Shown: positions 7,896-16,127, counted from the first letter of the stretch. The stretch: DNA of 64,000 nt from Anaerosacchariphilus hominis (GCF_014290175.1 NZ_JACOOR010000008.1:123466-187465); one strand, 5' to 3'. Numbers and translations are program-made. The notes: a model not told the origin generated them from the letters alone.

Positions 7896-8000
7896 TTTAT
7901 TGTGGTTCTGATTGCGCTGGTCCTGATCTTCAAAAAGCAGATGACCACCCTGGTCAATCAGATTTTTGACAAGATCACCAGCCAGAGCAAGCTGGTATGA
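7860..8000 (+). pseudogene. C-terminal remnant of a Flp-type (type IVb) pilin
   Basis: In this frame the sequence reads a hydrophobic helix IVVLIALVLIFKKQ followed by MTTLVNQIFDKITSQSK and a stop at 7998-8000. That is the typical C-terminal half of clostridial Flp1-like pilins. The N-terminal half with the processing site and the GxVE motif is absent, a stop lies just upstream (7857-7859), and no start codon with a ribosome-binding site is present. The best explanation is that the element to the left inserted into the pilin gene. The other half should lie at the element's left end. Confidence 0.7.
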
Positions 8001-8001
8001 T

Positions 8002-9393
8002 ATGTGGAAAAAGGGAGAAATCACAGTTTTCCTGAGCCTGGCGCTGGCAGTCTTTCTCATGGTATCGGAGGTCTGCCTCCGGTCGGCGGGCTATGCAGTG
8101 AGGCGAAGCGAGCTGGAAGAAGCGCTGGAGCTTACAGAATATTCGGTTCTGGCCGAGTACGAGCGGACCCTGCTGGAGCGGTTCGGCCTGTTTTATCTGG
8201 ATCTGGGCTATGGAACGGGACAGGAGGATGTGGCGTATCTGGAGCAGCAGGCAGTCTTTTTCATGAAGCAGAATCTTCCGGCGGGCAGATTGCTGCGGCT
8301 GGAGACAGACGCCATGGCCCGGGCCACCGATGGAAGAGGGGCGAGCTGGTATGAGCAGGCCGTAGCCTGTATCAGGAACGGCACAGGGCTGGAGGCGCTG
8401 GAAGAAGGACTGGGAAAATGGCAGGATTATGGAAAGGAGGCGGCGGAAAAAAGTCTGGAATATGAAGAGGCAGACAGCCGGGAATCCAGCCGTCTGGAGG
8501 AGCTGCGCAGACAGCGGGAGGAAGAGGAACGGGAGGGAACGCCGGATCCCACGGCCCATACCATGGAGCTCCGACGGGGAAGCATCCTGCATCTGGTGGT
8601 GCAGGATACGGAGAAGCTGTCCGGAAAAAAGGCAGAACTGAGTTCAGCGCCCTCGGCGCGGAGCCTCAGCACCGGAGCGGGTTCCAGGGGGCGATATCCG
8701 GCCGGGGCCCAAAATGACCTGTATTTTCATGCCTATCTGCAAAAGTATTTTACCAATGCAGTGGACTTCCTGACGGAAGAAAAAGCAGTCGGGGTGTGGC
8801 TTGACTATCAGCTGGAATATGTCATTGGAGGAAAGGACAGCGACCTGGAGAATCTGGAAGCGGTCTGCGCCCGGCTGCTGGCAGTACGGGAGGGCATGAA
8901 CTATGCCTGTTTGCTGTCGGACGGAGGAAAGCAGGCGGAATGTGAAGCATTGGCAGCGGCCCTGGTGGGCGTTACCCTGATTCCGGGTCTGGTGGAAGCG
9001 GTAAAACAGGTGCTGATGCTGGCCTGGGCCTTTGCGGAAAGCGTACTGGATGTGAGGATTCTGCTGAACGGAGATCGGACGGCTTTTGTGAAAACCGGTG
9101 ATAACTGGCGGCTTTCTCTGACGGAGGCGCTGGAACTGGGGGAGCTCTCCGGGTACGATGGGGCGGAGGATCCGGAAGGAATGGACTATCAGGAGTATCT
9201 GGGAATCCTGCTTCTGATGACAGGCCGGGATGAAAAGAAGATGAGGGGCCTGGACGTGCTGGAGGGTGTAGTGCGAGAGACAGAAAAACGCAGCTTTCGC
9301 ATGGACCTGTGTACGGATGGCTTCCGGTTCCGGACCGACTGGGTAAACGGACAGGAGCTGACGGCGGAAAGATGGTTCTGCTATGAATGGTAA
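8002..9393 (+). CDS. DUF5702-type Tad-locus protein
   Basis: A 463-residue protein starting MWKKGEITVFLSLALAVFL, an N-terminal hydrophobic segment like those of TadE/TadG pseudopilins, followed by a long extracytoplasmic region. The layout matches DUF5702 proteins found in clostridial tad pilus loci. ATG 8002 starts one base after the pilin stop, implying translational coupling; a TTG at 7966 is an alternative. Because the upstream pilin gene is broken, this gene has probably lost its normal promoter. It is likely a minor pilus component or assembly factor. Confidence 0.7.
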   Translation: MWKKGEITVFLSLALAVFLMVSEVCLRSAGYAVRRSELEEALELTEYSVLAEYERTLLERFGLFYLDLGYGTGQEDVAYLEQQAVFFMKQNLPAGRLLRLETDAMARATDGRGASWYEQAVACIRNGTGLEALEEGLGKWQDYGKEAAEKSLEYEEADSRESSRLEELRRQREEEEREGTPDPTAHTMELRRGSILHLVVQDTEKLSGKKAELSSAPSARSLSTGAGSRGRYPAGAQNDLYFHAYLQKYFTNAVDFLTEEKAVGVWLDYQLEYVIGGKDSDLENLEAVCARLLAVREGMNYACLLSDGGKQAECEALAAALVGVTLIPGLVEAVKQVLMLAWAFAESVLDVRILLNGDRTAFVKTGDNWRLSLTEALELGELSGYDGAEDPEGMDYQEYLGILLLMTGRDEKKMRGLDVLEGVVRETEKRSFRMDLCTDGFRFRTDWVNGQELTAERWFCYEW

Positions 9394-9413
9394 AGGAAAA
9401 AGAAGGGAGGTGT

Positions 9414-9549
9414 ACCGTGATGCTCTTTTGTGCGAAGGTGTGTCTGAATCCATATCATGCTCTCCAGGCAGTAGGCGGCCAGAGGACCGCCGTTCTAAAA
9501 AATTCTGAAATTTCTCTTTTCCCACCGGAGGATCAAAGAGCATCACGGT
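9414..9549. repeat. 106-bp segment between perfect 15-bp inverted repeats
   Basis: ACCGTGATGCTCTTT at 9414-9428 and its exact reverse complement at 9535-9549 enclose 106 bases within the 5' end of the next gene. The left arm carries the probable start codons (GTG 9417, ATG 9420). Reading the reverse complement of the inner segment in place also gives an open frame that joins the same downstream protein. It could be an invertible DNA segment that swaps the N-terminal leader, or a small MITE-like insertion. I see no second copy in the window. Confidence 0.6.
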
Positions 9550-10280
9550 GCGCCTTCAGAAAGGAAAAGGAGAACTGGCGACGGGGAAGCATGACAGTGG
9601 AAGCGGCGCTGGTATTTCCGTTTTTCCTGATGTCTGTGGTGGCATTCCTGTATCTGTTTTTTCTGCTGGAACTGTATACGGAGACGGGACGCATGCTGAC
9701 GGATCAGGCGAAGAATCAGGCGGTGACGGCATATCTGACGGGAGGCGGGACAGGAGACGGGATAGCGGATTCCCTTGTTTCAGCGGGGCTGAGCAGCCTT
9801 CCCGGGGTGAAATGCCGCTGGGACAGCGATACATCGATTCTGACGCTGCAGGCATCCCATCGGGTGCAGCTGCCGCCGGGACTGGGCTGGTTCCATCCGG
9901 TGGAAATTACACAGAAAAAAACGGTGCGGGGCTGGACGGGCTTTTCCGGGAGAAGGGGAAGCGGGGCCGGACAGATGGATCAGGTGGTGTATGTGACGGA
10001 TTATGGTACGGTCTATCACAGGGAACTGGGCTGCCGTTATCTGCATGTATCGGTACGGCAGGAGAGCTTGGCACATACGGAAAGTCTGCGGAGCAATGAT
10101 GGAAGCAGGTATTATCCCTGTGAGCGGTGCTGGAAGGAGGGCAGCAGTCTGGTATATCTGACGGAAGAAGGAAACCGGTATCATCAGAATCTGAACTGTC
10201 CGGGTCTCTCCCGGGGAATCCGAAGCGTTCTTTTGTCAGAAACTGTGCTTCCGCCCTGCTCTCTCTGCGGAGGTGGATAA
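9420..10280 (+). CDS. TadE-like pseudopilin with tandem Cys-pair domain
   Basis: A 286-residue protein. After an unusually long leader of about 57 residues comes RRGSMTVEAALVFPFFL, the TadE-type prepilin-like processing and membrane segment. The C-terminal third has two copies of one pattern: VYVTDYGTVYHRELGCRYL ending YYPCERC, then VYLTEEGNRYHQNLNCPGL ending PPCSLC. Each has a YH..C and a CxxC, suggesting metal or thiol chemistry outside the cell. ATG 9420 is chosen for GGGAGG at 9405-9410. The leader is encoded by the inverted-repeat segment described separately. Confidence 0.72.
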   Translation: MLFCAKVCLNPYHALQAVGGQRTAVLKNSEISLFPPEDQRASRCAFRKEKENWRRGSMTVEAALVFPFFLMSVVAFLYLFFLLELYTETGRMLTDQAKNQAVTAYLTGGGTGDGIADSLVSAGLSSLPGVKCRWDSDTSILTLQASHRVQLPPGLGWFHPVEITQKKTVRGWTGFSGRRGSGAGQMDQVVYVTDYGTVYHRELGCRYLHVSVRQESLAHTESLRSNDGSRYYPCERCWKEGSSLVYLTEEGNRYHQNLNCPGLSRGIRSVLLSETVLPPCSLCGGG

Positions 10281-10737
10281 GAGAATGACAGAAGGATGGA
10301 TAAAAAGTGGCTGTGTACTGGTATTTCTGATCTGGAATGCCTGCACGGACTGGAAAAGAAAGGAAATTGACTTGAGAAGTGTGGGATTGTTCGCAGTTCT
10401 GGGCGTGGCTCTGAACCTGTGTTTCGGACTGCCGGACAGTACAGCAGGGACAGTGGAACTGATACTGGGCCCGGCGCTGGGACTTCTGGTGCTGACACTG
10501 GGGTTTGTGACCGCAGGAGGGATCGGTTTCGGAGACGGACTGGTGCTCTGTGTGACGGGGCTTTATCTGGGCGGAGCCGGGAATTTGCGGATGTTCCTTC
10601 ATGGGACAGTGCTGTGCGCGGTGGTGCTGGGGACAGGCTGCGCTCTTGGAAAAGCCCGGTGGAAGGACTCTTTTCCGCTGATTCCCTTTCTGATGGCAGC
10701 TTATCTGGGAGGTCTGATATGGGACATGATAAACTGA
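10273..10737 (+). CDS. A24-family prepilin peptidase (TadV/CpaA-like)
   Basis: A multi-span membrane aspartic protease of about 150 residues that would process the Flp and TadE-type precursors. The two catalytic aspartates are visible: one in CTDWKRKEID near residue 27 and one in GIGFGDG (the GxGD motif). Length fits the short TadV/CpaA form that lacks the N-methylation domain. GTG 10273 overlaps the previous gene by eight bases; ATG 10285 is an alternative. The gene ends inside the next one. Confidence 0.82.
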   Translation: MDKRMTEGWIKSGCVLVFLIWNACTDWKRKEIDLRSVGLFAVLGVALNLCFGLPDSTAGTVELILGPALGLLVLTLGFVTAGGIGFGDGLVLCVTGLYLGGAGNLRMFLHGTVLCAVVLGTGCALGKARWKDSFPLIPFLMAAYLGGLIWDMIN

Positions 10738-11150
10738 AAAAATGGAAAAAGGGGAGCCTGACCATAGAGGCGGTCTATCTTCTGCCCTTTTTATTTCTGT
10801 GTATCTTTGTATTGTTGGTTCTGCTTTTATGCCTGCACGACCGCTGTACCCTGACGGCTGCAGCGGCGGAGCTGGCGGGAAAGGGAGAACAGCAAAAGTA
10901 CAGGGCGGCGGAACGGCTGGAAAACGAACTCTATCTGGGCGGCGTGGAGGCTGCAAAAGAGCGGCTGATTCTGATGCAGCCCGAGGAGATCGAAGCCTCA
11001 GTGGGGAAAAATCAGGTCTGGATGTATTTTGAGATGAGTACACCGATGCTGGGTGGGATCCGTATGCAGGCGGAGGAGCAGGCGGCGCGCCGGAATCCCT
11101 GCGGCGAGATTCGGAGATTTCGGAAAGGGAAGGAGGCTGCGGGAGTATGA
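10719..11150 (+). CDS. TadE-like pseudopilin, second copy
   Basis: A 143-residue protein with a short basic N-terminus followed by KKGSLTIEAVYLLPFLFLC, a TadE-type processing site and transmembrane helix. The rest is a predicted alpha-helical soluble domain. ATG 10719 lies inside the prepilin peptidase gene (19-base overlap), so the two are coupled. It would be a minor pseudopilin of the pilus machine. Confidence 0.72.
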   Translation: MGHDKLKKWKKGSLTIEAVYLLPFLFLCIFVLLVLLLCLHDRCTLTAAAAELAGKGEQQKYRAAERLENELYLGGVEAAKERLILMQPEEIEASVGKNQVWMYFEMSTPMLGGIRMQAEEQAARRNPCGEIRRFRKGKEAAGV

Positions 11151-12058
11151 AAGCCCGGTATAAGCGGGAACTGAACCACAATTATCTGATTCTGGAGGAA
11201 GAAACGTATGAGGAAACCTATCAGGTGAAGATGTTGACGCGAAACCGGATTCCCGGCTTTCTGGAATGCCGGGTCAGCAGACTGGGAGAACGGGCGGACT
11301 TCAGCTATGATATCACCTCCCGACAGAGTCTGAGTCTGGTGCTGGAACGGAAGCGGATTTCAGCGGAGGAATTTCTGAATCTGCTCAAAAGCCTGGAGAG
11401 GGCTGCAGAGTCCTGTATGGAATACTTCCTGAACACAGAAAATCTGGTACTGGATCCGGACTATATTTATCTGGATCCAGACGGGTGGAACCCGGAGTAC
11501 TGTTTCTTTCCGGGAGAGGAAGAGCCCATGGGGGAAAAGCTTCTGGGTCTGGCGGAATATCTGCTGGACCGGCTGAATCGACAGGAGCCGGAGGCGGTGA
11601 CTATCGGATATGAATTTTACCGGATGGCAGGGGAAGAGAACGGTTCCCTGGAAGAGCTTCTGGAAAAGTGGAAGCATCTTCCGGAAAAAGAATCCCCGGA
11701 GGCCGGGAAAAAGCAGCCGGAAGGTCCGACGGATGGCGGGACCGTATTCCTTCGGCCGGAAAAGAAGAAGCTGATCCTGAAAAGTGAGGACGGAAACTGG
11801 CCGGACTGGCAGGTAGAGGGCGATACCTTCCTGATCGGGAAAAAGAAGGACGCCGTGGACGGCTGGCTGAAGTCCCGCGGTATCTCCCGAATCCACGGAA
11901 AGATTTCCCGGGAGGGCGACTGCTACTACCTCACAGATCTGAACTCCACCAACGGAACTTACCTGAACGGAGGACGCCTGGAGGTCAACGAAAAGGCCCG
12001 CCTCCGCCCCGGAGACTGCGTGGGCTTCGCAGATGTGCGGTATGTGGTGGAAGGGTAA
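11147..12058 (+). CDS. DUF6382 protein with C-terminal FHA domain
   Basis: A 303-residue cytoplasmic protein. Residues 1 to about 175 match the DUF6382 type found in clostridial tad loci. Residues about 225-300 are a forkhead-associated domain with RGISRIHGKI and LNSTNGTYLNG, the phosphothreonine-binding signature. It starts with a four-base overlap (ATGA) with the preceding gene. FHA proteins of tad loci are thought to link pilus assembly or ATPase control to Ser/Thr phosphorylation; no kinase is in the window. Confidence 0.8.
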   Translation: MKARYKRELNHNYLILEEETYEETYQVKMLTRNRIPGFLECRVSRLGERADFSYDITSRQSLSLVLERKRISAEEFLNLLKSLERAAESCMEYFLNTENLVLDPDYIYLDPDGWNPEYCFFPGEEEPMGEKLLGLAEYLLDRLNRQEPEAVTIGYEFYRMAGEENGSLEELLEKWKHLPEKESPEAGKKQPEGPTDGGTVFLRPEKKKLILKSEDGNWPDWQVEGDTFLIGKKKDAVDGWLKSRGISRIHGKISREGDCYYLTDLNSTNGTYLNGGRLEVNEKARLRPGDCVGFADVRYVVEG

Positions 12059-12111
12059 AAGAAGCTTGTAAACAGTGCAAAAATCCGCTATACTGAAAGT
12101 GCAGAAAGGCG

Positions 12112-12297
12112 GTGGAAAGAGTGGAAGAAATGCAAGACAAAGAATTATTGATGATTTTGATTGACCAGTACACAAATTTGCAGCGTATCAAAAAAGCGAA
12201 TGGTGAAACTGTAAATGAAGAACTGGAGTATCAAATCAGAGCTACAGCGGCAAAGCTGACCTCTGTGGGAATGAACCTGGAGGAACTGACCCTGTAG
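12112..12297 (+). CDS. Small conserved-looking hypothetical protein (61 aa)
   Basis: An acidic, wholly alpha-helical small protein (DKELLMILIDQYTNLQRIKK early on). I do not recognise a family. GTG 12112 or 12121, or ATG 12130, may be the start. It is closed by a strong terminator at 12355-12400. Confidence 0.5.
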   Translation: MERVEEMQDKELLMILIDQYTNLQRIKKANGETVNEELEYQIRATAAKLTSVGMNLEELTL

Positions 12298-12354
12298 GGG
12301 GAGACAAAAGAATATGGTGATTACAAAAGATAAACAAGTTGAGAAGATACGAAG

Positions 12355-12400
12355 ATGAGGATGCTGTACGGGAGAAAAATACAGCATTCTCATTTTCTTT
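12355..12400 (+). terminator. Rho-independent terminator
   Basis: ATGAGGATGCTGTA pairs with TACAGCATTCTCAT (one mismatch) and TTTTCTTT follows. It separates the pilus region from the tatD promoter. Confidence 0.85.
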
Positions 12401-12419
12401 CTATGAAATACAGAACAGG

Positions 12420-12448
12420 TTCACAAAAAGCGGGAATTATGTTATGCT
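12420..12448 (+). promoter_or_regulatory. Promoter of tatD-rsmA
   Basis: TTCACA (12420-12425), 17 bases, TATGCT (12443-12448); a typical sigma-A arrangement about 45 bases before tatD. Confidence 0.6.
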
Positions 12449-12492
12449 AGAGAGCGAAATCAGGAGCTATAGAAAAAGAAAAGAGATGCAAC

Positions 12493-13257
12493 ATGATATT
12501 TGAAAGTCACGCACACTACGACGACGAAGCCTTTGACGGAGACCGGGAAGCGATCCTGGAGCAGTGTCAGAGGGATGGAATCGAATATATTGTAAATGTC
12601 AGCGCCAGCCTCAGCACGGTGAAAAGCACCCTGGCTCTGGTGGAGCGGTATCCGTTCATGTATGCGGCGGTGGGCGTTCACCCGGACGAGGTGGGCGAGC
12701 TGAACGAAGAAAACTTTGCCTGGCTGGAAGAACAGTGCCGGAATCTGAAGACGGTGGCCGTGGGTGAGATCGGACTGGACTACTATTGGGATAAGGAGAA
12801 CCATGAGCTTCAGAAAAAGTGGTTCCGCAGACAGATGGAGCTGGCGAAGAAGCTGGGGCTTCCCATGATCGTACACAGCCGGGAGGCTGCTTCGGATACA
12901 CTGGAGGAGATCAAAAAGGCCCAGGACGAGAGACTCCGGGGCGTGATTCACTGCTTTTCCTATTCGCCGGAACTGGCAGAGGAGTATCTGAAGCTGGGAT
13001 ATTATATTGGTATCGGCGGCGTGGTGACCTTCAGGAACGCGAAGAAGCTGAAGGAGGTCGTGAAGATGCTGCCTCTGGAACGGATTCTTCTGGAGACCGA
13101 CTGCCCCTATCTGGCGCCGGAGCCCAACCGTGGCAAACGGAATTCGTCCCTGAACCTGCCCTATGTGGCGGCGGCCATTGGGGAGCTGAAGGGCGTGGAC
13201 GCGGACGAGGTGATCTGGGTGACGAATCAGAATGCGAAAAGGATGTATTTTGAATAG
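12493..13257 (+). CDS. tatD: TatD-family metal-dependent deoxyribonuclease
   Basis: A 254-residue TIM-barrel hydrolase. Metal ligands are visible in order: FESHAHYDD, VGEIGLDYYW, MIVHSREA, IHCFSYS and ETDCPYLAPEP. TatD enzymes are 3'-5' exonucleases acting in DNA quality control and have been linked to D-aminoacyl-tRNA deacylation. Full length. It is followed closely by rsmA, the usual order in Firmicutes. Confidence 0.92.
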   Translation: MIFESHAHYDDEAFDGDREAILEQCQRDGIEYIVNVSASLSTVKSTLALVERYPFMYAAVGVHPDEVGELNEENFAWLEEQCRNLKTVAVGEIGLDYYWDKENHELQKKWFRRQMELAKKLGLPMIVHSREAASDTLEEIKKAQDERLRGVIHCFSYSPELAEEYLKLGYYIGIGGVVTFRNAKKLKEVVKMLPLERILLETDCPYLAPEPNRGKRNSSLNLPYVAAAIGELKGVDADEVIWVTNQNAKRMYFE

Positions 13258-13295
13258 CATACTTTATATAGAATACTTTATTTGAGGAGAACGAT

Positions 13296-14177
13296 ATGAG
13301 CAGACCCCTTCCCACCCTGGGAAATCCGAAAAATACCATCGAAGTGTTAAATAAATATAAGTTTGTCTTTCAGAAAAAGTTCGGCCAGAACTTTCTGATC
13401 GACGAACATGTTCTGGGGAAAATCATCCGTTCCGCGGAGATCACGGAAAATGATTTCGTTGTGGAGATTGGGCCGGGTATCGGAACCCTGACCCAGTATC
13501 TGGCGTCGTCGGCCAGAGAGGTGGCGGCCATCGAGATCGACGACGCATTGATTCCCATTCTGGAGGACACCTTAAGTGTCTACGACAATGTGACGGTCAT
13601 TCATGAGGATGTATTGAAGGTAGACTTATGTAAACTGGCTCAGGAGAAGAACGACGGCCGTCCCATCAAGGTGGTGGCGAACCTTCCCTATTACATTACC
13701 ACGCCGATTATCATGGGCCTTTTTGAAAATCATGTACCGGTGGAGAGTATCACTATCATGGTACAGAAGGAGGTGGCTGACCGGATGAAGACCGGTCCCG
13801 GTTCCAAGGACTATGGAGCCCTGTCTCTGGCGGTGCAGTATTACGCGAAACCGGAGCTGGTGGCCAATGTGCCGCCCAACTGCTTTATGCCGAGGCCCCG
13901 GGTGGGTTCGGCGGTGATTCGTCTGACGCGGCATGAGGCACCTCCGGTACAGGCGGCCGATGAGAAACTGATGTTTCAACTGATTCGTGCCTCCTTTAAC
14001 CAGCGCAGAAAGACCCTGGTGAACGGACTGGGAAATGCGCCTGAGCTGCATATTTCAAAAGAAGTGACGACGGCGGTTCTGGAGGAAATGGGACTTCCGG
14101 CGACCATCCGGGGAGAAGCCCTGACGCTGGAGCAGTTTGCGGAGCTTTCCAATCGCATCGGAGAGAAAAGAGCCTGA
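13296..14177 (+). CDS. rsmA: 16S rRNA adenine-N6,N6-dimethyltransferase
   Basis: RsmA (KsgA) dimethylates two adjacent adenines in the 3' terminal hairpin of 16S rRNA during 30S maturation. The 293-residue protein has KKFGQNFLID, the SAM-binding VVEIGPGIGTLTQYLA and the catalytic NLPYYITTPI motif. GAGGAG precedes ATG 13296. It lies 38 bases after tatD. Confidence 0.95.
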   Translation: MSRPLPTLGNPKNTIEVLNKYKFVFQKKFGQNFLIDEHVLGKIIRSAEITENDFVVEIGPGIGTLTQYLASSAREVAAIEIDDALIPILEDTLSVYDNVTVIHEDVLKVDLCKLAQEKNDGRPIKVVANLPYYITTPIIMGLFENHVPVESITIMVQKEVADRMKTGPGSKDYGALSLAVQYYAKPELVANVPPNCFMPRPRVGSAVIRLTRHEAPPVQAADEKLMFQLIRASFNQRRKTLVNGLGNAPELHISKEVTTAVLEEMGLPATIRGEALTLEQFAELSNRIGEKRA

Positions 14178-14245
14178 AAAGCAGGTATGAATGAGACAAG
14201 TCCGGCATAGAATATGTTAGCAAACAGGAGAAAGGGAGGGGTTCT

Positions 14246-15175
14246 ATGTCGGCCTATAAGAGGTTTGTCTCCTATATCTACGGATATGATCAGGGAGAAA
14301 AGAGAGAAAATACAGGATTTGTCAAGGTAAACGCCAGAGGCGGCGAGTGTAAAATCTGGGTTCATGTGAGAGGCTTTTATACCCATCATCAGAAACCGTA
14401 CCGGGTGTACGCCTTCCGGCCCGCCCGGGAGCGGCTGGAGGGCCAGTATCTGGGAGAGCTGGAGAGCAGAAACGGGGCTCTGGAGTGGAACGGCGTGACG
14501 GATACGGATAGTCTGATGGGTGGCTTCAGTCTGGAGGAGAGCCGGGGCATCTACATACAGGGCGAAGACAAAATCTATGCGGCAGAGTGGGACGATTATC
14601 CGGTGGATGTGAACCGCTTTGTGTCCCGGGAGGAGTCTGCCAGGCAGGAGCGGATGGAAGCGCTTGAAGGAACGGATGTGGCGGATACCGTGGATACAGA
14701 AACAGATACTCGCACCGGGTATCCAGAATCACAGGAAACCCTCGGAGAAATCCGGGCGGCGGAGGTAGGGAAGGAATACGGAGCGGAGCAGGAAGCTTCC
14801 GGCCCGGCGGATGTGAGGGCCGGGCAGTGGCACTATCTGGAAGAGCATTTTCCGGTGATGCGGTATCAGGACGGAGCTGGAGGAACCATTTCCAGCATCC
14901 GCTTAGGCAACCGGGATCTATCGCGGATTCCCAGAGATAAGTGGGAGCTGGGCAATAACAGCTTTCTGCTTCACGGCTTTTACCAACACCGGCATTTACT
15001 GCTGCTGCGGCGGGAGACGCCGGAGGAGATCAGCTACTATCTGGGCGTGCCGGGGATCTACAATGAAAAGGAACAGATGCTGGCTTCCATGTTCGGCTTC
15101 CGGGAATTCCGGAGAATGAAGGAACCGGAGCAGCGGGAGGGCATCGGCGGATACTGGTGTCGGGAAGTGAAATAA
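14246..15175 (+). CDS. DUF6128-type conserved protein
   Basis: A 309-residue soluble protein with an N-terminal beta-rich domain (about 1-125) and a C-terminal domain (about 190-309, HYLEEHFPVMRY to the end) joined by an acidic linker. The start, YKRFVSYIYGYDQGEKREN, is like DUF6128 proteins conserved in Lachnospiraceae. The function is unknown. AAAGGGAGGGG precedes ATG 14246. Confidence 0.65.
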   Translation: MSAYKRFVSYIYGYDQGEKRENTGFVKVNARGGECKIWVHVRGFYTHHQKPYRVYAFRPARERLEGQYLGELESRNGALEWNGVTDTDSLMGGFSLEESRGIYIQGEDKIYAAEWDDYPVDVNRFVSREESARQERMEALEGTDVADTVDTETDTRTGYPESQETLGEIRAAEVGKEYGAEQEASGPADVRAGQWHYLEEHFPVMRYQDGAGGTISSIRLGNRDLSRIPRDKWELGNNSFLLHGFYQHRHLLLLRRETPEEISYYLGVPGIYNEKEQMLASMFGFREFRRMKEPEQREGIGGYWCREVK

Positions 15176-15212
15176 AGGAACCGGGCTCGGGAAGACGGGC
15201 AGGAAGTAAAAA

Positions 15213-15737
15213 ATGACGACAGATGAGAAATATATGAAAGAGGCCATACGGCAGGCAAAAAAAGCGGAAGCTCTGTTGGAGGTCCCCATCGGCTGCGTGA
15301 TCGTCCAGAACGACAAAATTATAGCCCGGGGATACAACCGGAGAAATACGGATAAAAACACCCTTGCCCATGCGGAGCTGAACGCCATCCGCAAGGCCAG
15401 CAAAAAAACGGGCGACTGGAGGCTGGAGGACTGTACCATGTACATTACCCTGGAGCCCTGTCAGATGTGTGCCGGAGCCATCGTCCAGGCCCGGATGGGC
15501 CGGGTGGTCATCGGAGCCATGAATCCTAAGGCGGGCTGCGCCGGATCCATCCTGAATCTGTTGGAGATGTGTGAGTTCAACCATCAGGTGAATGTGGAGA
15601 GGGGGGTGCTGGAGGAAGAGTGCAGCGCTATGCTCAGTGAGTTCTTCAAAAAGCTCCGGAAAAATAAGGAAAGGTTAAAAAAAGCGGCCCGGGAGGCCGG
15701 AGAATCGCAGGAAAACGTTGACAAACAGAGCGATTAA
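15213..15737 (+). CDS. tadA: tRNA adenosine(34) deaminase
   Basis: TadA converts A34 to inosine in tRNA-Arg(ACG). Zinc and catalytic residues are clear: LAHAELNAI (HAE) and LEPCQMCAGAIV (PCxxC). The protein is 174 residues with a basic C-terminal tail. The SRP RNA promoter begins inside its last codons. Confidence 0.93.
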   Translation: MTTDEKYMKEAIRQAKKAEALLEVPIGCVIVQNDKIIARGYNRRNTDKNTLAHAELNAIRKASKKTGDWRLEDCTMYITLEPCQMCAGAIVQARMGRVVIGAMNPKAGCAGSILNLLEMCEFNHQVNVERGVLEEECSAMLSEFFKKLRKNKERLKKAAREAGESQENVDKQSD

Positions 15738-15746
15738 AGCTATACT
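15718..15746 (+). promoter_or_regulatory. Promoter of the SRP RNA
   Basis: TTGACA (15718-15723), 17 bases, TATACT (15741-15746). The -35 lies within the end of tadA. Transcription should start near 15753, upstream of a small hairpin (GATCGTC/GACGATC) and the mature RNA. Confidence 0.75.
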
Positions 15747-15784
15747 GAAAAAGATCGTCTGATCGACGATCTCAAATATGTCAT

Positions 15785-16060
15785 AAAGCTTCCGCGCAGC
15801 CGGGGATTTAGCGGTTCCCTGTACCTGCAATCCGCTACAGCAGGGGTGATGTTCTGCCCCGGACTTTATGGACAGTATGCAGCCCCCTGTAAGCAGCACT
15901 GACGCCTGGGTCTTGCGCAACAGGAATCTGCGAACCGAGTCAGGTCAGGAATGAAGCAGCTCTAAGCAGAACCTTCTGTGTGCCGCGAGGTCGCCTGGGC
16001 CGAGCCGGCTGCAGGGGTAACGGTACTGTCCATGGTTCAAAGCAGAACGCGCGGATTTAA
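15785..16060 (+). ncRNA. ffs: Signal recognition particle RNA, large bacterial type
   Basis: The 5' CCGCGC (15792-15797) pairs with GCGCGG near 16049-16054, closing a molecule of about 270 nt like the Bacillus scRNA. The Alu-domain block with GCGGTTCCCTGTACCTGCAA lies near 15811-15830. The S-domain core GTCAGGTCAGGAATGAAGCAGC, which contacts Ffh, lies near 15940-15961. A promoter and terminator flank it. Confidence 0.9.
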
Positions 16061-16072
16061 AAAAATAAAAGC

Positions 16073-16111
16073 AAAGGTTCTCATCACGGGTCAGCGATGG
16101 GAACCTTTTTT
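16073..16111 (+). terminator. Terminator after the SRP RNA
   Basis: AAAGGTTCTCATC pairs with GATGGGAACCTTT, followed by T residues. It lies between convergent genes and may serve both strands. Confidence 0.85.
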
Positions 16112-16127
16112 GCGGTGTGAGAACTTC

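Noticed and set aside
8644-9546. Minus-strand open frame of 300 codons starting in the right arm of the inverted repeat
   Set aside because: Not a gene in itself; it covers the DUF5702 gene in reverse. It matters only because its first part shows that the inverted segment stays open.
9907-11181. Long minus-strand open frame opposite the pilus genes
   Set aside because: It is rich in Pro, Arg and Ser, has no recognisable domain, and lies opposite well supported plus-strand genes in high-G+C sequence.
15675-15920. Minus-strand small protein over the SRP RNA
   Set aside because: The region is explained by the SRP RNA and its promoter.
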